A DNA stretch of 64,000 nucleotides from Gongronella butleri (GCA_025201375.1 JAIWZP010000021.1:450244-514243); one strand, 5' to 3'. Shown: positions 33,065-44,947, counted from the first letter of the stretch. Notes: generated from the letters alone by a model not told the origin. Made by a program: numbers and translations.

Positions 33065-34534
33065 TTGATGTCTCTTAGCAACAGCGAGCTGAATCTGACG
33101 CTTCGTAGCTTGGTGCACCGTTTAGAGTGTCTTGACCAGCGTTTGCGTGGCCTGCAGGACGGACACATGGAATTGCTGACAAGTCAGGCGGCGGTGCTTG
33201 ACCACATTGCGCGTCTTGACGCGACGATGGCAACGTTGGCTTATCCGACGCCACAGGTGGCAGCCGACGTGGTGGCACGACATTTGGCTACGCTTCCTCG
33301 GTTGACAGGAATGGCGGCGGCGGCTGCGACCGCGCCACACGGTCTTGCAATGTCGAATGGCGGCGTGGGTGCGCGCGAATTCCATCACCAAGCGGGCCAT
33401 CAACACATTTCACCAGGACCTGACGCGTCCAAACCGGCAACACCGGTGCCTTCGCGCGCCATCCTTGTCCAGTCTACATCCCCTCAGCCGTCCATCTCCT
33501 CTCTCAAGCGACATTCGCCGACGCCGACTGCCAGCCAATTGTCAGCATCTGTGCAGTCATTGACACCCGAGGCATCGACAGCGCGACCACAGGACAATGA
33601 CAACACTCAAAATGTGGCCAATAACCCATTCGACGCGCCCAGAAATATTAACGGCAACATCAACATCAATAGCAGTATCAAGATCAACAGCAACAACCGA
33701 CGTAGCAGCAGCAGAATCAGCACAAAGACGGACACTCCAGTCACGCCAATTGTGTCGTCGGAGGCGTCAATAACGAAACAGACCCCGGATCCTGTGGCAA
33801 CACTCGCTGTGAAGGCTTCCAAAGAGCAACAAGACAAAGGAGACGATGATGGCGACCGCCCACGACCCGCAATCATGAGCAACATCAAAAGGACAAGGAG
33901 CAATGGCGGTGAAAAAAGGAAAAATGACTCAAGCACGCGTGAATCTGGGTCGATCAAGCGACAAAAAGCGCCATTCGCCGCGCCCAAGCGCGAACGCAGG
34001 CAGGCAGCCGCGATTGCCGCGTCCAAAATTGTCGCGAATGCCGTGTCGTCTCAACGTCGGGGACCGGGGCCCAGCCAATCCCCTGCACCGTCCAACCAAG
34101 AAGATCCACCCAAAAAAGTTGTTGCCAAGGCAGCAAAAGACATGAAGAACACACCCAAGATGATTACCAAGATTGTGCCCGCTGATCCGATAGGTGTGAA
34201 ATACTCAAGAACGACCATCACATGGATTCTCCAGCAAGCAATGGACAAAGCGCCCTTCACGTCAACACGTCGTGCTAATGAGCTGTGTGACAGCTTGTTT
34301 GACTTGTTCAAAATCACCTATCTTCGGTATTTGCCTAAGGATATCCCGTCAGCAAGCACAAAGTGGAATGACCTCGACACCAATACACAATACAAAATCA
34401 CGCATTCATATAAGATATCGGTGAATAAGACCTTAGGAATTGACCTCACAAAGGCGCCGCGCATGCTCGCCTATATTGCGTACAGGATCATGTACAGAGA
34501 AATGCTCTGTGCGCGTCGCCAAGCTGAAAAATAG
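33065..34534 (+). CDS. Unrecognised coiled-coil/helical-domain protein, family member F
   Basis: Single exon, 489 residues from MMSLSNSEL. Leu-rich coiled coil at about 8-60 (LVHRLECLDQRLRGLQ), then a long low-complexity middle with Asn/Ile and Ser repeats and Lys/Arg-rich patches (about 100-360). The C-terminal domain (about 385-485) is a diverged copy of the A-E domain: ITWILQQAMDK, a Tyr-containing helix, STKWNDLDTNTQYK, then TLGIDLTKAPRMLAYI. It lies beyond the repeat island from the main cluster on the same strand and is the most diverged member. Function unknown. Confidence 0.72.
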   Translation: MMSLSNSELNLTLRSLVHRLECLDQRLRGLQDGHMELLTSQAAVLDHIARLDATMATLAYPTPQVAADVVARHLATLPRLTGMAAAAATAPHGLAMSNGGVGAREFHHQAGHQHISPGPDASKPATPVPSRAILVQSTSPQPSISSLKRHSPTPTASQLSASVQSLTPEASTARPQDNDNTQNVANNPFDAPRNINGNININSSIKINSNNRRSSSRISTKTDTPVTPIVSSEASITKQTPDPVATLAVKASKEQQDKGDDDGDRPRPAIMSNIKRTRSNGGEKRKNDSSTRESGSIKRQKAPFAAPKRERRQAAAIAASKIVANAVSSQRRGPGPSQSPAPSNQEDPPKKVVAKAAKDMKNTPKMITKIVPADPIGVKYSRTTITWILQQAMDKAPFTSTRRANELCDSLFDLFKITYLRYLPKDIPSASTKWNDLDTNTQYKITHSYKISVNKTLGIDLTKAPRMLAYIAYRIMYREMLCARRQAEK

Positions 34535-34893
34535 CGGGTGTTTAGGCGCCACCCCATACAAATTCGTTTTTGTTTTTGTTTTGGCCCTCTTTGCTCTCTC
34601 TCCCTTCTTGCCTTTTTTTTCAGCCGTTTTCCTAGCCCAATGAACCCTTGAATAATAAAAAAAAGCCCAATTCGTCCCTTTTGCTACACATTTGCGTGTC
34701 ATTTGGTCAGCAAAATGTCGTGTGTGGCGGGGCAAGCAACTTTGTGTCACGTGAGACGACCAGGGGCCACGCGCTAACCAAAAAATCATGCTGACAAGGG
34801 CGCCCACTCCCTTTTTTTTCTTTCGCTCTCACCACACTCTTCCCTCAATTCACTCTATTTTTTTTTCCCTCTTGTCGTTGTTTACTCAGTCCT
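34535..34893. other. Intergenic before the J-protein gene
   Basis: T- and C-rich, with an AATAA-containing stretch near 34650-34660 that may end transcript F and a pyrimidine-rich leader from 34810 to 34880. No gene seen. Confidence 0.5.
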
Positions 34894-36277
34894 ATGGCTA
34901 GACAGAGCTATTACGATATTCTTGAGCTCTCGCCCGACGCTCCCAGCAGCGATATCAAAAAAGCATACCGTCGGCTGGCACTAAAGTATCACCCTGACAA
35001 GAACCCGTCACCAGAAGCGGCCGAAAAGGTGAGTGAGCGTCATGAGGCACGGAAGGATCTGGAAACAAGCATAGACTGACAATTTGATGCCCTCGTTTAG
35101 TTTAAAGAAATCAGGTATGACCCACATTTTCTATTTAAATACGATAAATACGATGGTGATATCTGGTATCGCTTGTCGGTGCTGATTTTTACATGTCTTT
35201 TTTAGCCATGCGTATGAAATTTTGTCGGATCGTACGTGGGCGTGGACGGAATATCAAAAAAAGCAAATCTGTGGGCTCATTTTTGCGTTTTTTTTTTCTT
35301 TTATACCTGATTTAGCCAACAAGCGGCGCGTGTATGATGCAGGTGCCAGCGACGATGCAGGACCAAGTACTTTTAGTGGCAGCGGCTACAGCGATGTGCC
35401 GTTCCCTGATCCTTTCCAGGGCTTCCAGGTACACAAAGCTGCAAAAGAAAGAAAAGAAGCAAACAAGAGCGCCAGGAGAGACAAGAGCGCGCATCAATGG
35501 GCTCTAACCCCCCTATTCACTACAGTTCCATACGCCACAAGACATCTTCTATCAATTTTTTGGCGTGTCGCACCCATCTCAGCTCTTTGGCACTCATGAC
35601 CCCGAATTGGACGCCATGCGCAGGATGGATTTTATTCGGAATTCATGTAGGGTCGCTCTGACAGACCACTGGCGCGTAAAAAAAAAACAAGCTTCATTCT
35701 CACTGTGCATATTTTATTTTTCTTTTCAGCGCGCAATCGCATGTTTCAGCACGGGTTTGGATTTAACAGCGGCCCCGCCGACTTTGGGTCGTGGGACAAT
35801 GATCCCTTCTTTGAGCGGCACCAAACAATGATGAGCAGCCCGTTCATGGGATTTGACATGCAGCAATCGCCTATGATGTCGTCCTTTAGCTCATCCTCGT
35901 CGTCTTCCTTTGGTCATGGCGCTGGGGGATACTCGCAAAGCTCGACCACGACCATCCGTAATGTTAATGGCGTTCAAGAACGCGTCACCGTCACGGAAGT
36001 CACAGATCAACACGTAAGAAATTAAAAAAAAAAGAGAGAAAGCGAAAAAATAAGCAAACGAGACAGAAAAGAGACTCAATTCCTTTTTTTTTTCTTTGGG
36101 CACGATCTTTAGGGCACGCGTGTTACGGAAGACTATGGGCAAGGACGTCGACGCGTGCTCGTCAATGGGGTTGAGCATGAAAACACGCTTGGTGCGCAGC
36201 CGCAGCCACAGCCACAGATCAGCTACGGGCAGCAACAAAACGGCCGATCGACCCGCTCCAACTATTTCCCCTTTTAA
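34894..36277 (+). CDS. Class B J-domain co-chaperone (DNAJB6/DNAJB2-like)
   Basis: Hsp70 co-chaperone that stimulates ATP hydrolysis and handles misfolded clients. Seven exons: 34894-35028, 35101-35114, 35206-35231, 35316-35428, 35526-35646, 35730-36013 and 36113-36277, all in phase, 285 residues. The J domain covers about 4-70 with [13 protein letters not shown] at 33-35 and AYEILSD at its end. A Gly/Phe-rich region with FQGFQ and FGFNSG follows, a Met/Ser-rich segment (about 180-205), then [12 protein letters not shown], typical of DNAJB6/B2-type C-termini. There is no zinc-finger domain, so it is not class A. Exon 2 is a 14-nt micro-exon. AATAAA at 36347-36352. Confidence 0.9.
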
Positions 36278-36523
36278 AAATATACCGTGTACGCTGTCTC
36301 TCTTTTTTTTTTCGCGTTCCTTTTCTTTTTTTTTTCGTGATCAATCAATAAAGACTTCGTCCCTCTTCATCAAATAGGAATTGAAGCCCCGCTTGTGGAA
36401 TAAAAATTGAAACGCGCTCCGCGAGGTCCGCTGTGATTTTCTTTCTCTCTCTCATTTTTTTTCTTTTCCATTTGCACGCAGTCTGTTGCCCGCTTCTCTA
36501 TTTTTGCCCCTTTTTCTTGAATC

Positions 36524-38101
36524 ATGAGCGAATCGGAGGGCAGTGTCGGTAAGACATGGCACAGCCGATGGCGCACGTGGTGGTTTGACATCGCCTTTTT
36601 TTTTTTTTTTTTTTTTTTTGTTTAGACAATCGGCTCAGGGACGTTACCTTGGTGGACGAGGAAATAACGAGTGACATGGTGAATTTTACCAATATTGACG
36701 ACTATTTGGATAAGAAGATCGGTCGCCTGCTGCGAGGTACGAGCGGACAGAGCGGCAAGAGGCACCAGGACACTCACCAATTCCTTTTGTTTATTTAGCG
36801 TCACGTACAAAGTCGCCGTCCGCCAAAGAAATCGCAACGCTCGTGCCCGAAGCGACCAAATACGGCCTGCGATCATCCCAAATCTCCACCATTCTCGACA
36901 TCATCTTTACACAGACCGCGAGTGAGTCGAAAAAAGAGATCAAATAGAGGGGAAAATCGAAATTGACGTGATTTTACAGGCGTGTCGGCGAGTTTGGCCA
37001 TGATTCGCCTGCTTGTACCGCGGCGCACGGTGGAAGAGAGCGAAATCACGCGCATCATGGGCAATTTGTCGTGTCGCGACTACCCATTGGAGGTGATGGA
37101 GGCGCTTGTCATTTGGACCATCGACATTTATGATTTTATCGCGTCCAAACGATTTTTGCACAACATGTACGGCGTGCTTTTTCATTATTTGTCCATGGAG
37201 CGCTTGCGCCCGTGGCTCTGCCACCTTCTCTATATCATGACACAGCGGCACCATGTGCGTCCATACCGCGCGCGCTACTTGTAATGCAATGGCGTCCTTT
37301 TAGGCGGATGAGAGGCACAAGAGAGGGACTGACGCGCTCCCCCCGCTAATTTTTTCTTTATGCAGGGTCCATCTCATCGACACGACCACGCCAGATCCAC
37401 AGCTGATTGGCCTTTATACCTTATTTCGACAATATCGCCCGGAGATGGTGGGCTCTCCCAAGCGCATCTTGCCAACTAAAGCTGTTTCTTTCACGGTAAG
37501 CCAAACAGGCATTCAATGGCACATTTCCTCATCTTTCTCTCTTTTTCTTGGATCATAGACCGCTCGGCCGGAATGGAAAAACAAAATGATCGCAGCACAA
37601 GCGCTTTGGCTGGATGAAAACACGCCCAAACCCTTCTCGGATGACATTGACGACAATGGCAGCATCTCCGAGCCAATGGCCAATCTCGTATGCTCTTTTA
37701 CAGCGCGCGAATGGCAATGACAAATGACAAATGGCTCATTTTTCTCGTTTTTAAAAAAGGCGGTATCCTCAAAACGGCGGCGAGACGACGAATTGCCGCA
37801 TGTACCAGCTAGTACAAGGGCACGTAGCCGAGGCAAGGGCCGCCAGGCTCAGCGGCCTGCCGATATGATGCTGATGGTCTGTTGAAATGGAGAAAATCAT
37901 GGGGTTGGGTTTGGGTTTGGGTTTGGGTTTGTCTGACGCGCTTCATTTTGTCATTTTGGCACGTATTAGGCGCCTGTCCGGCACGACAAGTTTGATGTGC
38001 GGGCAGTGCTCGATCTATTGGAAAACCAGGACATTCCGGTGCTCATTCGTGAGCTACTGGACAATCGCATGGCGCAGCACTTGCTGGCCTGTCAGCCATC
38101 A

Positions 38102-38137
<36 letters not shown>

Positions 38138-40102
38138 AGGAGGAAAGCAAGCGTCGTGGCTCATTTTCTTGTGTTTAGATGCGGTGGTGGACCGAATTGG
38201 CACGATCCTGGGTCAACAATTGCTGGATCTGCTGTATTGGCAGCAACAGACGGATTTCAACGCGGCACGGTTCAAGGGATTGATCGAAAAAGTGGTATTG
38301 CTCACTCGTTTCACGCGCGCGCAGCTGCCCATCATGGAAACGTTCTTGGATCGATTCCTGCCCATGTGGCACGGTCTAGATTTGACGCCCGAAATATTCG
38401 AATTGCTTACTTACACGAGCCCAATGCCATTTGAAGGTAAGAAAATCAAAGAAAAAAGGAGTAGCGCGCGATTTTACTTTTTTTTTTCTCAATGTAGATC
38501 TATACGAACGATACCTGAGGCCGCTGTACCGGCTCTTTTGCGTGAACGACGTGCGATGGAAGGTACGACATCAGTGACAGGGCATGGCCATGGCCATCCT
38601 CACGCTCATTTCTTTTTTTTTTCACCACTAGGCGCGATTGATCATGTGTTACCGCGATCTGCTGGCTAATTGGGCGCTGCTCGACTGGCACCGACATTTT
38701 GAGCTTCGTGAAGCAGTGGCTGCTCAGCAAGGAGCCAAGGGTTTACGCGATCGCTTGTAAAAAAAATTGCCCGTGACGTGTCAAAAATTGCCCTGACGTG
38801 CGTTTTTTTTTTATGTTTTTTTTTTATGTTTTTTTTTTATGTTTTTTTTTTTTATTAGGACGTGGCCCTTCCATGGACTGGATGTGAATATTGACTATCT
38901 GTGGGCAATGCAGCAATTCATCCATTATGTCGATCGTTTGGGAAATTATGGTCTTTTGCTTGAGCAAGATCATCCGCTACTGCAGCATGCGAGCCTTTAC
39001 TTTCTCGAATTCGTAAGTGTAGTCTTTTGCCACTTTTTTTTTGTTTACTTTTGGCCATTTACGTCCGTCTCTTCCTTAATAGTACAGCGGCCTGTCGCTG
39101 GATCACAATGTGCCGATCATTGCGATTCCCAAGGCGGCATTTGTGTACAGGCTGTTCATGTCGGACAATGCGACCACGGTGTCGCGTCTGTGTGGCGCGC
39201 TGGCGCGACTAAAGACAGCATGGCAGGCCAATGACATGCGCACAGACGCCTGGATCGCCAAGGTCGATCAGCAGCAATTGGACCAATTCAACGCGTTTAT
39301 CATGGACACTTGCGCCGCACTCTGGCGAAACGACGCATTGGACAGGTCACGCTCGTGCTTTGCCCTCACAAGGTAAAAAAAAAAAAAAAAAAAGAAAAAA
39401 AAAGAAAAACAAGAAAGAAAAAAAAAGAAAAAGCGCGCGTGATGAAATTGCTCACGTGCCCTCTTGCTCTCAAGGCACACGATCGACAAGCTAATTGAAA
39501 AATGCGAGGAACGCGGTGATCCTGCGGACTTTATGTTCTCATTGACGCACTCGACATCCTTTGCTGGCTTCTCCAAGGCCTACATGAATGTAAGAGGGCA
39601 TATTGATGCCAATTGTGCGCGCGCTTATCCCAATTTTTATTGATTTTTGTAGCTGCGGATGTCTGAATTGGATGATTTCTCGATTCAGAATAATGATTCC
39701 CCCGCGACCGAGACCAAGGTGATGCAGACGTTTGAGGTAAAATGCTCAAAATGAGAGAATTGGGAGACGCGATGTTCACTTTTTTTTTTTTTCCTCTTTA
39801 ACGTGCAGGGCATGACATCGTACGAGGACTTTCGCGTGCAATATTTGGCGTATCTGCATGATCTTGGCTTTTTCGGCCTTCATGACTATTTGAGCAGCAC
39901 AATTAGCTCGCTGACGCAGCGCGCATTGGAAATGGATGAAGAAAGTGATGCGCCATTGTTGGCAAATGACGACGACGACGAACCGCTTTTGGCGCTGCCG
40001 CCGGCGCAGGGCGGCGAAAGATCCGGCAAGGCAAGCCAAAGCAGCAAAAATGGCAACGCGTCCCCGGGCAGCGAGATCCTAGGCAGCGCCGACGAATTGT
40101 AA
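36524..40102 (+). CDS. Inner kinetochore protein CENP-I/Mis6
   Basis: Component of the constitutive centromere-associated network on CENP-A chromatin. Sixteen exons (36524-36548, 36626-36736, 36799-36921, 36980-37280, 37366-37495, 37559-37687, 37760-37876, 37970-38102, 38179-38436, 38498-38562, 38632-38756, 38859-39012, 39083-39372, 39475-39589, 39653-39736, 39809-40102) join in phase to 817 residues, near the usual 670-760 of the family. The most conserved block is exon 4 (about residues 87-187): MIRLLVPRRTVEE, LSCRDYPLEVMEALVIW, then HNMYGVLFHYLSMERLRPWLCHLLY. Helical HEAT-like character continues to the end, with an acidic Ser/Asp-rich tail. AATAAA at 40104-40109 almost touches the stop. 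Intron 7 holds a GGGTTT array and intron 8 a ~31-A run directly after its GT. Confidence 0.88.
37903..37931 (+). repeat. GGGTTT hexamer array in a CENP-I intron
   Basis: About four and a half copies of GGGTTT (GGGTTTGGGTTT and so on) within the intron between 37877 and 37969. It resembles telomere-like repeats but is short and intronic, so a simple microsatellite is most likely. Confidence 0.75.
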
Positions 40103-40632
40103 AAATAAAGCAAAGCAATTGGGTGCATTTTGCACAAAAGAGGGATGATGGAACGCCTCCCTGCATCTGCCGTGCGTGTTGATTCCACAGTCCGCATCAT
40201 TTGGAAAGGGCAAACGCTTCCAAATCAGGCATCCGTGCACATGGTGCCTCGCATCGTGGCCTGGGATGGGTCAAAAACTGCGACCCAAAAAAAAAAAAAA
40301 AACGAGCACAAAAAGAGGGCGTCCAGTGTGCATGCAAAAAGGTCAATGTAGCCGATGGGTTGCCTTAAGTAAAGAAGGGGGGCGACATAGACAAAAGAGC
40401 AAAAAAAAAAAAAAAAAAGTAGAGCGAGAGAGGACAAGAAGGGGGGACCCCAAGGGGCGGATTGGTGGGGCACGAGGGCAGTAGCAAGCTGACTTTGAAT
40501 ATTCGACAGGGAGGGAATTGAGAAAAAAAAAAAGGGGGACGAGGAGGTTTGACGTGAGCCAACTCTCTTTTTTTCTTCTTCTTCTTGTTTATTTGTTTGT
40601 TCCAACCTTTATTTTTGCTTTCTTAGCCTATC
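40103..40632. other. Intergenic between CENP-I and beta-tubulin
   Basis: Contains the polyadenylation signal of CENP-I (40104-40109), several A runs (40287-40303, 40401-40418, 40521-40533) and a T/C-rich leader just before the tubulin ATG. No gene seen. Confidence 0.55.
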
Positions 40633-42482
40633 ATGAGAGAAATTATCCACGTCCAAGCAGGTACGACTCTTAACGCTCGCCCTTGACGCGTCAAAAACAC
40701 CCCTTGAAAGCCATTTTCCTCGGACGCGTCTCGTCACGCGCCTAAAACCTGATGACTGAGTCTTCTTTTTTTTTTCTTATTTTTTTTTTTCTAGGCCAGT
40801 GCGGTAACCAAGTATGTCCTGGCAACAAGGGGACGAGGGGGGACACGAGCTCACCTGTTTTTCCCCTCTTTTTATGTGAATTTTAGATTGGTCAAAAGTT
40901 TTGGGAGACCATCTCGCAAGAACACGGTTTGAACGAGAATGGCCAGTACGTCGGCGACAATGACTTGCAATTGGAGCGCATCAACGTGTATTACAATGAG
41001 GGTCAGGGTGGCCAATACGTCCCCAGGTAAGAAAAACGCCATTTTTGTGTATTCTTTTTTTTTTTTTTTTTCATCGTTTCTCACTTTTTTTTCTGCCCCC
41101 TCTTCTAATTCCTCCCCAATTCCTTCCTTTAGAGCTGTCTTGGTTGATTTGGAACCCGCCACCATGGATGCTGTGCGCTCCAGCCCTTATGGCAAGCTTT
41201 TCCGCCCTGACAACTTCACTTTCGGTCAATCCGGTGCCGGCAACTCGTGGGCTCGCGTAAGCATGGGTGCATTTGTGTGCATTTGGGAGCCAATGGCGGC
41301 TGATTTTTGTCTTCTTTTTTTATAATTAGGGCTACTACACGGAAGGCGCTGAATTGGTCGAGTCGATCATGGACATTGTTCGCAAGGAGGCGGAGCACAC
41401 CGACTGCTTGCAAGGCTTCCAATTGGCGCACTCGCTCGGTGGTGGCACTGGCTCTGGTCTTGGCTCGCTCCTTTTGAGCAAGATCCGCGAAGAATACCCT
41501 GATCGCATGTTGTGCACGTACTCTGTGGTGCCCTCGCCCAAGGTCTCGGACACCGTCGTCGAACCCTACAACGCCGTGCTCTCTGTCCATCAATTGGTCG
41601 AGAATTGCGATGCCACCTTCTGTATCGACAATGAGGCTCTCTACGATATTTGCTTCCGCACTCTCAAGCTGACTAACCCCGGCTACGGCGAGCTCAACCA
41701 GCTCGTTTCTGCCGTCATGTCCGGCGTCTCCACGTCGCTCCGCTTCCCTGGCCAGCTCAATTCCGACTTGCGCAAGCTCTTTGTCAACATGGGTAAAAGA
41801 AAGAAAATAAAAAAGAAAAAAGGGGCGGAGGGGAGCCAATGCATTATCTCACTCTTATATTTTTGTAGTGCCCTTCCCCCGTCTCCATTTCTTCATGGTT
41901 GGCTTTGCGCCCTTGACGGCGTTGACGTCGCAGCAATACCGCAATTTGACGGTTCCCGAGCTGACGGCTCAAATGTTTGACGCGCGCAACATGATGGCCG
42001 CGTCGGACCCCCGCCACGGCCGCTATTTGACTGCCGCGACCATCTTCCGTGGCCGCCTGTCGACCAAGGAAGTCGAGAATCAGATGCTTGCCGTGCAACA
42101 AAAGAATTCGAGCTTCTTTGTCGAATGGATTCCCAATTCCGTCAAGACCTCGCTTTGCGACATTCCCCCCGTCGGCCTCAAGATGAGCGGCACCTTCATC
42201 GGCAACAGCACCGCCATCCAGGAGCTCTTCAAGCGCGTCAACGACCAATTCTCCGCCATGTTCCGCCGCAAGGCCTTTTTGCACTGGTTCACCGGCGAGG
42301 GCATGGACGAAATGGAATTCACCGAGTCCGAGTCCAACATGCACGATCTCGTCTCCGAATACCAGCAATATCAGGTAAACAAAAATTGAAGCAAAAAAAA
42401 AAAAAAAAAGGCAACGCGCCCCATTTCGCATTGTTTCGCATCGTCTTGCGTTTTCCCGTGCCATTCCCAATTGCATCATGCT

Positions 42483-42519
<37 letters not shown>

Positions 42520-42612
42520 GTGTTATTTTAGGACGCCACTGCCGAGGACGAGTACGAAGAAGAGGATGAGGAAGGTTACCTTGAGGAGGAAGAGATTTTG
42601 GAAGAAGAATAG
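40633..42612 (+). CDS. Beta-tubulin
   Basis: Subunit of the alpha/beta-tubulin dimer of microtubules. Seven exons (40633-40660, 40795-40811, 40887-41026, 41133-41256, 41330-41792, 41869-42374, 42532-42612) join in phase to 452 residues, the normal length. MREI autoregulatory start, GQCGNQ at 10-15, the GGGTGSG GTP-binding loop at 140-146 and the acidic tail ([13 protein letters not shown]) are all present. Exon 2 is a 17-nt micro-exon inside the GQCGNQ motif. The last intron has a ~33-T run before its AG. Residue 167 is Tyr (CTYSVVPSP) and residue 198 is Ala (ENCDATF) where most fungi have Phe and Glu. Only one beta-tubulin is visible in the window; other paralogues may exist elsewhere. Confidence 0.97.
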
Positions 42613-42938
42613 GCTTTTTAATTGGTTGGCTCCCATCTCACCGTGTCTCGCCTTTTATTTCTCCTCTTTTGTTTTGCGTAAAAAATAAAAAAGTTCTCTT
42701 GTTTTTTATTGTCATCATGTCAATTGAATGTGTTGTGTCACTGTGCTGTGCAAAAAAAGCAAAAGGAGCGCGCCATCAGCGTGTTTTTGGACACGAAACG
42801 TGATTTGAGCGAGTCAGGGTCAGCTGACTTTCTTTTCGACTTTTTCAAAAAAGGCCCCTTTTTTGCAACTTGTTCTTGCTCCCCTCGTTTTATTCTTTCT
42901 TTTTCTTTTTTTTGCCTTTTTTTCCCCCTCTTTTACGT
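42613..42938. other. Intergenic between beta-tubulin and Vps5
   Basis: AAATAAAAAAG near 42681-42692 may end the tubulin transcript. The remainder is a T- and C-rich leader. No gene. Confidence 0.55.
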
Positions 42939-44947
42939 ATGGATAGCACCGCCACGTCCTCTTTTGAAGCATTAAATATCAACCCGTTCCAAGACGTCGC
43001 GTCGTCGTCGCCGCAGGTCAAGCAGCCATTCCCGGACGATCCTTGGCAGCAACAAGAACAGGCTGTACGTGACGACGACAAGGACACGACCAATATCGAG
43101 CAAGAGCAGCAGCAGCCACACGACGCTTCCGAACCAGAAACACACACAAACGATACCACCGTCCCCACCACCTCCGCAGACAACCTCGAGCAGATGGTAG
43201 CCCGCGGCGCGGATGGCAAAACGCTTCGCTCACACCCTTTTTTTTTTTGGTTTTTTTTGTGTTTTTTAGACGGACGAGCCATTGCCTATCCCTGAGCAAG
43301 GCGAACGGCCCTATTTTGAAGTGTCTGTAGAGGATCCTCAAAAAGTGGGCGATGCAATCAATGCGCACATTGTATACAAAGTCAAGACCAAGGTACAAAT
43401 GGACGAAAATGAAAAAGGCGTCATTTCACGCGATTTACCGCGAATTGCTGCCTTTTTTTTTCGTAGACCAATTCGCCTGATTTCCGGTCGTCGGACATGA
43501 TGGTTGCGCGTCGGTATCGCGACTTTCTCTGGCTTTACAACCAGCTGACGCACGGCAATCCTGGCGTCATTGTGCCCCCAGTGCCCGAAAAACACGCCCT
43601 GGGCAGGTTCCAGGATGAATTTGTCGAGTCACGTCGCATTGCACTCGAACGCTGCCTGCGCAAGATCGTCGCTCATCCAATGCTCTATGGCGACCCGGAT
43701 CTCAAGGTGTTTTTGGAGAGCGAGTCCTTTAACAGCGAGGTAAAAACGAGAAAAAAAAAAAACCATGAAAACCATGATATGCTTGATCTCAATTCCGCAT
43801 CACTATGAATTATTTTTTCTAAAAGAAACGCATCAAGCGCGCCGAGCCGGACACGCCAAAACTCGGGTTTATGCGGTCATTTAGCGAAACACTGTCGAAT
43901 GCAGCGCCTTTTTCGAAATTTGTCGAGACGGATGAGTGGTTCAGCACGAAAAAGGCGCAGCTCGACACCCTAGAGGCGCAGCTCAAGACCTTGCTCAAGA
44001 GTGTCGAGGCTCTCGTCAAGCAGCGCAAAGAGCTCGGCGCCGCAAGCCTTGATTTTGGTGATTCCATGTTCCCACTCGCCTCTGCAGAGCTCAATCGCAA
44101 TCTCTCCATCCACCTCACTGTTCTCGGCAACATTCAAAAGGAACTCAAGGATCTGCATGAAGAACAGGTAACAAGTCAAAAAAAAAAAAGTCTCAAAAAC
44201 GCAAAAACGTGACGTTTCTCATGCTTTTCTTTCATTTTCGTGCTAGGCGCGTCATGATATTCTCACACTGGAACATACCATCGACGAGTACATTAGAATC
44301 ATTGGTTCCATACGCGTAAGTTTTCAATTGAAGCCCTAGTCACGCAAAAAATTAAGAAAAAGAAACTCATGCTCTTATTTTATTATATTTGGCGGGCTGT
44401 TTCTCTTTTTCTCTTGCATCAGTTGTCATTTAATGCAAGGATGCGTGCGTACCAAGCTTACCAGCAGACCGATGTCGAATGGCAAAAGAAAGTGGTCATC
44501 CATGACAAGCTGAAAGCCCAGCAAAAGGTCAAACCAGAGAAGATCACAGCTGCCGCACAAGAAATGGAAGAGGTATACGAGCCCCCTTGGACGCCACTCC
44601 AGCGCGTGCCGCGTCTCAATGGCTCTGGACAGACGCCTGACACACCTATTTTTTCTTTAGATGAAACAAAAAGCAGATGATGCGCAGCGCGAGGTCGAGG
44701 ACATTTCGCGGCTGATTCGCGGCGAATTGGACCGCTTTGATCAAGAAAAAGTCGAGGATTTCCGTGCCAGTGTGGAGGCCTTTTTGCAGCGCATGATTGA
44801 GCACCAGAAAAAAGTAAGATGGTCAATGCAAAAACGGGCACAATGATCTGATTTCTATTCATGTAGGTGATTGCGCTCTGGGAGTCGTACTTTGAGCAGA
44901 CGGAATCATTAGATCAAGAGACCGATGGCGAAGATGATCAAGACTGA
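42939..44947 (+). CDS. Sorting nexin Vps5/SNX1-like retromer subunit (PX-BAR)
   Basis: Membrane-tubulating subunit of the SNX-BAR part of retromer, returning cargo from endosomes to the Golgi. Eight exons (42939-43196, 43270-43392, 43467-43739, 43826-44167, 44247-44315, 44423-44572, 44661-44813, 44867-44947), nearly all phase 0, give 482 residues. An acidic Gln-rich N-terminus (1-86) precedes the PX domain (about 95-215), which has the phosphoinositide-binding RRYRDF and PPVPEKHALGRF. The Vps5-type BAR coiled coil covers about 225-470 (DEWFSTKKAQLDTLEAQ, then the MKQKADDAQREVEDISR exon). SNX1/Vps5 fits best; SNX4-type nexins share the PX-BAR plan but match less well in the PX-BAR linker. Confidence 0.9.

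Noticed and set aside
37903..37931. Chromosome end or internal telomere
   Set aside because: Only about 29 bp, inside an intron of an intact gene, with unique sequence on both sides.
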